From positions 8,937 to 72,936 of the forward strand of contig CAAEMX010000001.1 of assembly GCA_900757185.1 (NCBI GenBank): 64,000 nucleotides of DNA, given 5' to 3'. The stretch is from an uncultured Collinsella sp. (GTDB taxonomy: Bacteria > Actinomycetota > Coriobacteriia > Coriobacteriales > Coriobacteriaceae). The position numbers and the translations under genes are program-made. Below the pieces are notes generated by a model, which was not told the DNA's origin, did no database searches, and saw only the letters and a program-made list of their open reading frames with translations. This document shows positions 58,057-64,000 of this stretch, one piece after another; the first letter of the stretch is position 1, and every line of letters begins with the position of its first letter.

Positions 58057-60198
58057 GTGGCAAAAAAGCCCCAGGACGCTCAGCACAACCAGCACGGCAA
58101 GCACGCCCAGCGCGGCCAGCAGCAAAAGCGCGGCGGCAAGGCGCAGGCCACGGTCGCCCGCACCAAGCATTCCCAAGCGACGCCCGCCCGCCCCTGGCGA
58201 CCGAGCCGCGATAAGTTCCTCCCCGTCAGCCGCGCCGACATGGATGCGCGCGGCTGGGACCAGTGTGACTTTGTCTACATCTGCGGCGACGCCTACGTGG
58301 ACCATCCCAGCTTTGGCATGGCCATCGTCAGCCGCGTGCTCGACGCGCACGGCTACAAAGTGGGCATTATCTGTCAGCCCGACTGGACCGACCCCGCCAG
58401 CATCACCGTGCTCGGCGAGCCGCGCCTGGGCTTTCTCGTCAGTGCCGGCAACATGGACTCCATGGTCAACCATTACTCGGTGACCAAGCATCGTCGCCAC
58501 ACCGATGCCTACACCCCTGGCGGTAAAGAGGGGCACCGCCCCAACCGCGCCGTCACGGTCTACGGCAACCTCATCCGCCAAACGTTCAAGGACGCGCCCA
58601 TCATCATCGGCGGCATCGAGGCGAGCCTGCGTCGTCTGGCCCACTACGACTACTGGCAGGATAAGCTCAAGCGCTCGGTGCTGCTCGACTCGGGCGCCGA
58701 CATCCTCATCTACGGCATGGGCGAGCACGCGATCGTCGAGATCGCCGACGCGCTCGACGCGGGCCTGCCCGTCGACCAAATCACCTATATCAACGGCACC
58801 GTCTACCGTACCAACTCGCTCGACGAGGTCTACGACTACGACCTGCTGCCCAGCTGGGACGACCTTGCTGCCGACAAGCTCAACTACGCCCGCAGCTTTA
58901 ACGTGCAGCAGCAGAACATGGATCCCATCACCGGGCATCGCCTGGTAGAACCCTACCCCAACAGCGTCTATGTGGTGCAGAACCCGCCGAGCGCTACCCT
59001 CACCACCGAGGAGATGGACGAGGTGGCCGAACTCCCCTACGCACGCGATTGGCATCCCGATTACGACGCAGCGGGCGGCGTGCCGGCTTTTGCCGAGATC
59101 AAGTTTTCAATCAGCTCCAACCGCGGGTGCTTTGGTGAGTGCTCGTTTTGCGCGCTGACCTTCCACCAGGGCCGCGTGCTGCAGATGCGCAGCCACGACT
59201 CGATCATGCGCGAGGCCGAGCTGCTCACACACGACCCCGAGTTTAAGGGCTACATCAACGACGTGGGCGGACCGACGGCCAACTTTAGCCGCCCGGCCTG
59301 CGACAAGCAGCTCAAACACGGCGTGTGCAAGAACAAGCGCTGCCTATGGCCGAGCGTGTGCAAGAACATGGTGGTCGACGAGAGCGGCTACACGCAGCTG
59401 CTGCGCGACCTGCGCCAGCTGCCGGGCGTTAAGAAGGTCTTCGTCCGCAGCGGCATCCGTTTTGACTACACCATGGCCGATGCCTCGGACGAGTTTTTGC
59501 GCGAGCTGCTGGAGCACCATGTCTCGGGCCAGCTGCGCGTAGCACCCGAGCATGTGAGCGACGCCGTGCTCTCCGTAATGGGCAAGCCGAGCCGCGCCGT
59601 CTACGACGCGTTCTGTCGCAAATTTGAGCGCTTGAACCGTGAATACGGACTCAAGCAGTACGTGGTTCCGTACCTGATCTCGAGCCACCCCGGCTCGACG
59701 ATGAAGGAAGCGGTGGAGCTTGCCGAGGCTGTGCGCGACATGGGCTACATGCCCGAGCAGGTACAGGACTTCTACCCCACCCCGTCCACCATGTCGACCT
59801 GCATGTACTACACCGGCGTGGACCCGCGCACCATGGAGCCGATCTATGTAGCGCGCGACCCGCACGAGAAGGCCATGCAGCGCGCGCTCATCCAGTACCG
59901 CAAGCCCGAGAACTACAAGCTCGTGCGCGAGGCACTGGAAAAGGCTGGCCGTCGCGATCTGATCGGCTACACCAAGCATTGCCTGATTCGCCCCGTGCCG
60001 CCGCGCCCGGGCGAGACGTCTGCTGGCGGTGGGCATGGCACCGGCAAGAAGGGCGGCAAGCCGCACGGTGACGCCGCCGGCAAGGGACCCAAGGGCAGCA
60101 AGGGTCACGGCGGCATGTCGCGCGCGCAGAACACCGCAGGCCGCAACCGCGCAGCTCAGGGGCGTCAGGGTGCCAACGGAGGCGGTCGCCGCAACTAG
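58057..60198 (+). CDS. YgiQ-family radical SAM protein
   Basis: A 713-residue UPF0313/YgiQ protein. An N-terminal B12-binding-like Rossmann part (about 45-300; YICGDAYVDHPSFGMAIVSRVLDAHGYKVG) precedes the radical SAM core with RGCFGECSFCAL (about 356-367, the CxxxCxxC cluster). A second Cys group, CDKQLKHGVCKNKRCLWPSVCKN, follows near 410-435. The ends are unusual: an N-terminal Gln/Lys/Gly-rich stretch and a C-terminal Gly/Lys-rich tail of about 60 residues. GTG 58057 has GGAGG five bases upstream. The reaction is unknown. Its end overlaps the convergent CPBP gene by four bases. Confidence 0.93.
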   Translation: MAKKPQDAQHNQHGKHAQRGQQQKRGGKAQATVARTKHSQATPARPWRPSRDKFLPVSRADMDARGWDQCDFVYICGDAYVDHPSFGMAIVSRVLDAHGYKVGIICQPDWTDPASITVLGEPRLGFLVSAGNMDSMVNHYSVTKHRRHTDAYTPGGKEGHRPNRAVTVYGNLIRQTFKDAPIIIGGIEASLRRLAHYDYWQDKLKRSVLLDSGADILIYGMGEHAIVEIADALDAGLPVDQITYINGTVYRTNSLDEVYDYDLLPSWDDLAADKLNYARSFNVQQQNMDPITGHRLVEPYPNSVYVVQNPPSATLTTEEMDEVAELPYARDWHPDYDAAGGVPAFAEIKFSISSNRGCFGECSFCALTFHQGRVLQMRSHDSIMREAELLTHDPEFKGYINDVGGPTANFSRPACDKQLKHGVCKNKRCLWPSVCKNMVVDESGYTQLLRDLRQLPGVKKVFVRSGIRFDYTMADASDEFLRELLEHHVSGQLRVAPEHVSDAVLSVMGKPSRAVYDAFCRKFERLNREYGLKQYVVPYLISSHPGSTMKEAVELAEAVRDMGYMPEQVQDFYPTPSTMSTCMYYTGVDPRTMEPIYVARDPHEKAMQRALIQYRKPENYKLVREALEKAGRRDLIGYTKHCLIRPVPPRPGETSAGGGHGTGKKGGKPHGDAAGKGPKGSKGHGGMSRAQNTAGRNRAAQGRQGANGGGRRN

Positions 60199-61106
60199 CG
60201 AAATGGTGCTCTCGCTGCGTCCATCCCACACGCTTGGCGCAGCGAGCGCATTGCCTCCACCAGGATCACGCCGGCGATTGCGACCGTGATTATCACGTCG
60301 AACGGCGTGTTCACAAACCAGAGCAACGTCATGAGATACGAGCCGGCATTAAAGGCAAAGTGCAACAGGATCGTGTAGCGGAGCTTTCCGGTCGTCACGA
60401 GCACCCAGCCAAAAATGAGGCCGGCAGCGCCCGCATAGCAGCCCTGTACCCAATTCATGTGCATAAAGCCGAAGATTGCCGCCTGCAGTACGATTGCCGC
60501 GGCGATACCCCACGTGCTCGGGGCCGCCCAAGGCACCATGGCGCCGTCCTGCGCACCCGCACGACGCCGGCGCTTCCAGAGCGGACGGCACTGCGGGTTA
60601 AATGCTCGGAGCGAAAACTCAAAAATGATGCCGCGCACCAGCAACTCCTCGCAAAACGGAGCGCCGAGCACCGTGGTCAGGACGGCCAGGTAGCTCGTGT
60701 CGCCCATGCCTGTTTCCTCGACAAGTTCACTGTAGTCGGCCGCGACCTCGGGCAACAGCGACAGCACGGCGTCGGTCACGTAGCCAACGACCACCTGCAG
60801 GGCAAGGCCGATCACGATAACGCAGGCGATGCGCCTCCATGCTTTGCCTGCTCCCCCGCCAAGCGGGCGCTCGCCCTGCCAGCGCGTCATAAACGAGCGC
60901 GGCCACAGATAACGCCACCACAGCAGCGCCATCAAAAACGACGCCATCTGCGCGGCAGCCTGAAGCAATTGAATATCGAGGTCGTCAATCGAAAAGCCCA
61001 TGAAAACCGATGCGACGCCCAGAGCGGAGAACAAAACCACGCTCAGAGCGATATCGGCAGCGACGACGCCAAAACAGGCAAGCGCCCAAACCAGCGCATT
61101 GAGCAT
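60195..61106 (-). CDS. CPBP-family intramembrane metalloprotease
   Basis: A 303-residue protein with about eight membrane helices. The active-site motifs are present: CEELLVRGIIFEF (EExxxR), FGFMHMNW (His) and LLHFAFNAG (His/Asn). Members cleave prenylated or membrane peptides, and in Gram-positives several handle bacteriocin maturation or immunity; no bacteriocin gene is visible here. ATG 61106 follows GGAGGAGGTTGGC. Confidence 0.9.
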   Translation of the reverse strand: MLNALVWALACFGVVAADIALSVVLFSALGVASVFMGFSIDDLDIQLLQAAAQMASFLMALLWWRYLWPRSFMTRWQGERPLGGGAGKAWRRIACVIVIGLALQVVVGYVTDAVLSLLPEVAADYSELVEETGMGDTSYLAVLTTVLGAPFCEELLVRGIIFEFSLRAFNPQCRPLWKRRRRAGAQDGAMVPWAAPSTWGIAAAIVLQAAIFGFMHMNWVQGCYAGAAGLIFGWVLVTTGKLRYTILLHFAFNAGSYLMTLLWFVNTPFDVIITVAIAGVILVEAMRSLRQACGMDAARAPFR

Positions 61107-61135
61107 GCCAACCTCCTCCCGACGGGTAGTCATAT

Positions 61136-61173
61136 AAGAACGTCCCCAACGACTAGTCATTGGGGACGTTCTT
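61136..61173. repeat. 14-bp perfect inverted repeat (TTGGGGACGTTCTT)
   Basis: AAGAACGTCCCCAA (61136-61149) and TTGGGGACGTTCTT (61160-61173) flank 10 bases. A third, partial copy (TTGGGGACAGTCTT) begins at 61188. The right arm is inside the coding end of the RelB-like gene. It shares TTGGGGAC with the repeats at 47902 and 61551. Confidence 0.65.
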
Positions 61174-61378
61174 CAACGACCAGCCGTTGGGGACAGTCTT
61201 TGCCAAAGGCCCCGTTGGGCGAGATGTCGAACGGGAAGGTGCCGCAGCGATTGAACGCGGCGATAAACATGCGGATGGCGTTGGACGGCGTGGTGCCCAC
61301 GAGCTGGGTTGCCGCCGCGAAGGCTGCCTTCTCCTCGGGCAAGACCTTCGCGACAACCGGGGTCATGTGTTCTGCCAT
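61157..61378 (-). CDS. Orphan RelB/DinJ-family antitoxin
   Basis: A 73-residue ribbon-helix-helix protein: MAEHMTPVVAKVLPEEKAAF forms the strand and first helix, LVGTTPSNAIRMFIAAFNRC the second, followed by GTFPFDI. DinJ/RelB proteins repress their own promoter and neutralise a YafQ/RelE-type toxin, usually encoded just downstream. No toxin frame is present: the gene runs into the inverted repeat at 61136-61173, and its last residues (VVEERPQ) come from repeat sequence, so the 3' end may have been replaced. AAGGAAG precedes ATG 61378. Confidence 0.75.
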   Translation of the reverse strand: MAEHMTPVVAKVLPEEKAAFAAATQLVGTTPSNAIRMFIAAFNRCGTFPFDISPNGAFGKDCPQRLVVEERPQ

Positions 61379-61490
61379 GGCGCTTCCTTTTTGAAACGAC
61401 GGTAGTGCGGATAGATGCGGGCCACGCGGCTGGGCGACGGGCTGTGAAGGCAACCCGATTGGCCTGCATCCGGAGTTTGTTTCTGCGGCG

Positions 61491-61538
61491 TTGGTATTAC
61501 TTGGTATTCCTAAGTATTACCCCGCAGATAGAATACCA
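61491..61538. promoter_or_regulatory. Iterated operator of the RelB-like gene
   Basis: Three direct copies at exact 10-base spacing, TTGGTATTAC, TTGGTATTCC and TAAGTATTAC (61491-61520), followed by the inverted GAATACCA (61531-61538). Helical-turn spacing is what a ribbon-helix-helix autorepressor would bind. Confidence 0.6.
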
Positions 61539-61550
61539 CACCCGACCCCA

Positions 61551-61572
61551 TGGGGACGGAGGAAAACGAATC
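61551..61572. repeat. Single copy of the TGGGGACGGAGG repeat
   Basis: The 22 bases from TGGGGACGGAGGAAAACG to ATCA match the right arm of the pair at 47902-47984 with one difference. It lies between the RelB operator and the ABC gene end. Confidence 0.6.
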
Positions 61573-61593
61573 ATTTTGTTGCTGAGTTAGTAT

Positions 61594-62973
61594 TTAGAGC
61601 GTGATGATGTCCGAGATATTGAGGACCTGAGCGTCGACGGCATCGTGCGTAGCAAGCAACAGCATGCGACCGTCGAGCAAGTCGAGCACGACCTCGGCGC
61701 ATGCGTCGCGCGCAGCGGTATCTAGACCGGTAAAGGGCTCGTCCAGAATCACCGCGTCGCCTGGGCACAGCAGGGCTCGGGCAATCTCGACGCGACGGCG
61801 CTGCCCGCCCGAGAGCTCGGCCACACGAGCATGCACATCGACCCCCGGCACCAGCAGGCGCAACAGAGCCGCGGCACTCGAGGCGTCCACGCGCGCGTCG
61901 GCGCACACCAGCACGTTATCCAGGGCAGAAACGTCCTCGACTAGGCGCACATCCTGAAACACCATGGAACACGGCGCGCACTCCCCCGCCGCCAGTGCAA
62001 GCAACGTCGACTTGCCCACACCCGAGGCGCCCATCACGCAGGTCCGTCCACCGGCGGGCACGCGAAGTACCAGTCCGTCAAGCGCCGGCGCCCAGAGCGC
62101 ACGATCGCCCACAGCAAGCGCAAGCTCCGCCGCAACCCCGCCGCCAGCAGAACCGCCCGCACGCCCGTGCAAGCCGCGTCCATGCGACAGCACCGCCGCA
62201 CGCCACGCCGCTGGCCCCGAAGCCCGCAGCAGCCACACCAGCACGCGCTCGCATGCCCACGAAGCCATAACAACCAGCACGGTCCAGGCCAGCAAATCGG
62301 CAGTCTCAATCAAAAGCTTCGCCTGATAGATGCGCTCGCCCACGGTGCCCACCGCCATGCCGATCAGCTCGGCTGCCACGCCGGCCTTCCAGCTCATGCC
62401 GATCACGGCACGGGCGCACGAAAGCACAAACGGCAAGACTTCGCGCCAGGTATGGGCGCAAAACAGGCGCCAGCCGCGCACGCCATGCAGACGGAACATC
62501 TGCTCCAGCGGTTTATTCACCTGTGCCAAGCCCTCGGCCAGCGAAAAATACACGCCCGGCAGCGCCATCAAAAAGACCGCGGCGATGCTCACGCGCGCCG
62601 ATCCCAACCAAATAAGCAGCAGGACCACCACGCAGGCAACCGGCGTCGCCTTAACAAACGACAGCGCCGGAGCCACCAGGTGCGCAAACGCCCGCGAACG
62701 TGACGAAATCCCGGCAAGCACGCCGCCATACACCGCGGCAAGCGCCAGCCCGCCCAGTATCCGCGCGCCCGAGCCCGCCAAAATCGCCCAGGTACCGCCA
62801 TCGCACACCAGACGCAGCAGCGCCAGGGCAACAGCACCCGGCCCCGGCAAGATCAGCGGTTGCGCCACCAGCGCCGCCGCGAAGACCCACACGGCAAGCC
62901 AAAAGGCGGCGACGGCACCTGCTGCCGCCACCGCCTTAATACGCTCTGTCATTTGTCGAGCAAACGCACGCAC
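61594..62973 (-). CDS. Fused ABC transporter: NitT/TauT-type permease joined to ATPase
   Basis: A 459-residue protein joining two normally separate subunits. Residues about 15-255 are a SsuC/TauC-like permease with six helices and the EAA-type loop AELIGMAVGTVGERIYQA. Residues about 285-459 are a short ATPase: Walker A GASGVGKST, Q-loop MVFQDVRLVED, signature LSGGQRRRVEIARAL, Walker B AVILDEPFTGLD and switch His ATHD, all intact. The joining stretch is rich in Gly/Arg/Ala. GTG 62973 follows GGAG six bases ahead and three bases after the binding-protein stop, so the operon is binding protein then fusion. Substrate unknown: sulphonates, nitrate-type ions, or thiamine precursors fit the family. 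Confidence 0.88.
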   Translation of the reverse strand: MRAFARQMTERIKAVAAAGAVAAFWLAVWVFAAALVAQPLILPGPGAVALALLRLVCDGGTWAILAGSGARILGGLALAAVYGGVLAGISSRSRAFAHLVAPALSFVKATPVACVVVLLLIWLGSARVSIAAVFLMALPGVYFSLAEGLAQVNKPLEQMFRLHGVRGWRLFCAHTWREVLPFVLSCARAVIGMSWKAGVAAELIGMAVGTVGERIYQAKLLIETADLLAWTVLVVMASWACERVLVWLLRASGPAAWRAAVLSHGRGLHGRAGGSAGGGVAAELALAVGDRALWAPALDGLVLRVPAGGRTCVMGASGVGKSTLLALAAGECAPCSMVFQDVRLVEDVSALDNVLVCADARVDASSAAALLRLLVPGVDVHARVAELSGGQRRRVEIARALLCPGDAVILDEPFTGLDTAARDACAEVVLDLLDGRMLLLATHDAVDAQVLNISDIITL

Positions 62974-62976
62974 GGG

Positions 62977-64000
62977 CTACTCCATGTAGTAGAAATCGTC
63001 AGCCGGAAATTTACCACCCACGGCGCTCGCGTCCGCGTCGGTCAGCACCTGCAGATACCCACTAAGTGCCGCCTTCATATCCTTGCCCGTCTGGCACACA
63101 AGCATGCACCCGGGAATCGCCTTTTCGGCAATCGCGGCGTTATCCACGATGCCGGCATCGACCACGGCCTGCGCCCAGTCTGCCGGCGCCGCATTGACGG
63201 CCTTAACGCTCGCCGCATGGCAGTTCAAGAACTCCGCCACAGCCTCGGGATGTTCCTCGGCAAACGCGCGGCGCACCACGGTCACGCCCGTCAGCAGGCG
63301 CGAACCCGTGTCACCCGCCAGCTCATCCCACACATCGGTCAGACTTACCGGCGCTGACAGCTTGCCTTCGCTCTTGGCGATGGCAGCGGTCTTGAACGGC
63401 TCCGGCAGCACGCCCACGGCAGACGGGTCGGCAAGCAGGGCCGACAGCACCTCGGTGGGCTCGCTCTTAAACTCGAGCGTCACCTGGCCAGCCAGGCCCG
63501 CGCGCTCCAGCAGGTAGTTCATGACGTACTCCGGCGTGGTGCCCTTGCCCGTCATATAGACGGTATGGCCCGCCAGATCGCCAAACGAGGCCACATTCGC
63601 GTCGCCCGTCACAACGTTCAGCACACCCAGCGTGTTGATGTCGATGACCTGCACCGCGCCCTCGGTCTTGTTGTAGAGCACACTCGCCACGTTGGCGGGC
63701 ACCAGGGCAATGTCGATATCGCCCTGAATGACCTTGGGCACAATCTCATCGGCGGCAGTATTGATCGCAAAGTCGAACTCATTGTCCGTCTCGCCATCGG
63801 CCGCCCGGTCCATAAACTGCACCAGACCAATCGAGGTTGGCCCCTTGAGCGAGGCGACGTGCACCTCGACCGGCTCTGCGGCAGCGCCACTCGCCGCAGA
63901 CCCAGCAGCCGAACCCGCAGAAGACCTCGCCCCCGCAGCCCCGCCGCCACAGCCCGCGAGCGCAAGCGACAGGGCGCCCGCGGCGAGCGCCGAGGCAAAC
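62977..64000 (-). CDS. ABC substrate-binding lipoprotein, NMT1/SsuA-like (5' truncated)
   Basis: About 341 codons are visible; the frame is open to the right edge, so the first residues lie outside the window. The visible start is the end of a lipoprotein signal (ALAAGALSLALAGC) with a Gly/Ala/Ser spacer, then the binding domain: VHVASLKGPTSIGLVQFMD, DIDIALVPANVASVLYN, VYMTGKGTTPEYVMNYLL and the C-terminal FPADDFYYME. The pattern matches the SsuA/THI5/NMT1 family, where the GP-T/S loop and the mid GKGT-P loop line the ligand pocket. It lies directly before the fused permease-ATPase gene. Confidence 0.9.
   Translation of the reverse strand, partial: FASALAAGALSLALAGCGGGAAGARSSAGSAAGSAASGAAAEPVEVHVASLKGPTSIGLVQFMDRAADGETDNEFDFAINTAADEIVPKVIQGDIDIALVPANVASVLYNKTEGAVQVIDINTLGVLNVVTGDANVASFGDLAGHTVYMTGKGTTPEYVMNYLLERAGLAGQVTLEFKSEPTEVLSALLADPSAVGVLPEPFKTAAIAKSEGKLSAPVSLTDVWDELAGDTGSRLLTGVTVVRRAFAEEHPEAVAEFLNCHAASVKAVNAAPADWAQAVVDAGIVDNAAIAEKAIPGCMLVCQTGKDMKAALSGYLQVLTDADASAVGGKFPADDFYYME

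Noticed and set aside
1..64000. CRISPR arrays, tRNA or rRNA genes, complete insertion sequences
   Set aside because: No regularly spaced direct repeats, no tRNA cloverleaf or T-loop signature outside coding regions, and no transposase frame were seen.

Overview
The window looks like chromosomal DNA from a strictly anaerobic, GC-rich (about 60% by eye), Gram-positive gut actinobacterium of the class Coriobacteriia, most likely Collinsella or a close relative. This rests on gene content and codon use: class III fructose-1,6-bisphosphatase, AddAB-type recombination nuclease, a superoxide reductase, formate-tetrahydrofolate ligase with FolD and a cyclodeaminase-family enzyme, and Tat- and sortase-type surface proteins. 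No rRNA or tRNA gene was seen, so the genus is an inference.

Layout. 1-2.9 kb: the 3' part of fbp and two GtrA-family membrane proteins. 3.0-7.7 kb: two minus-strand surface proteins carrying DUF4430 (transcobalamin-like) domains behind a clear cobalamin riboswitch. 7.8-13.4 kb: a UbiB-family kinase with a phasin-like partner, a C69 dipeptidase, an AT-rich 241-bp palindrome-ended element, and folD-fchA. 13.6-18.1 kb: two paralogous lipoproteins and a Tat-exported, probably sortase-anchored PI-PLC-like protein. 18.1-21.0 kb: a mixed patch with a PH-like protein, a YhcG/DUF1016 nuclease, an ADP-ribosylglycohydrolase broken by an amber codon, and two very small proteins. 21.2-31.9 kb: zinc-ribbon protein, CDF metal exporter, membrane protein with phosphothreonine-like motifs, fhs, the ruvCAB cluster, a NadE-like protein that has lost its catalytic motifs, and superoxide reductase. 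31.9-47.8 kb: a SWIM-SNF2 helicase with dnaE, a low-GC MFS transporter, a DUF3284 fragment, and addB-addA. 48-57 kb: YerC/TrpR-like repressor, YvlD-like membrane protein, an Rrf2 regulator divergent from cysK, mnmA, an HTH-HipA fusion, an M42 peptidase, an iron alcohol dehydrogenase, and an AT-rich LURP-one-like gene. 57-64 kb: DUF1275 protein, YgiQ radical SAM protein, CPBP protease, an orphan RelB/DinJ antitoxin with a repeated operator, and a fused permease-ATPase ABC gene with a substrate-binding lipoprotein that runs off the window.

Themes. (i) Cobalamin-controlled surface proteins suggest corrinoid capture at the cell surface. (ii) One-carbon/folate enzymes (fchA-folD, fhs) fit formate and methenyl/methylene-THF interconversion. 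(iii) DNA repair and replication genes (ruvCAB, addAB, dnaE, SNF2) form the conserved core. (iv) Intergenic DNA carries several palindromic repeats, including a family built on TTGGGGACG, which look like REP/MITE-type sequences. The best leads are the riboswitch/DUF4430 locus, the catalytically degenerate NadE paralogue, the one-gene HTH-HipA protein and the MITE-like element.
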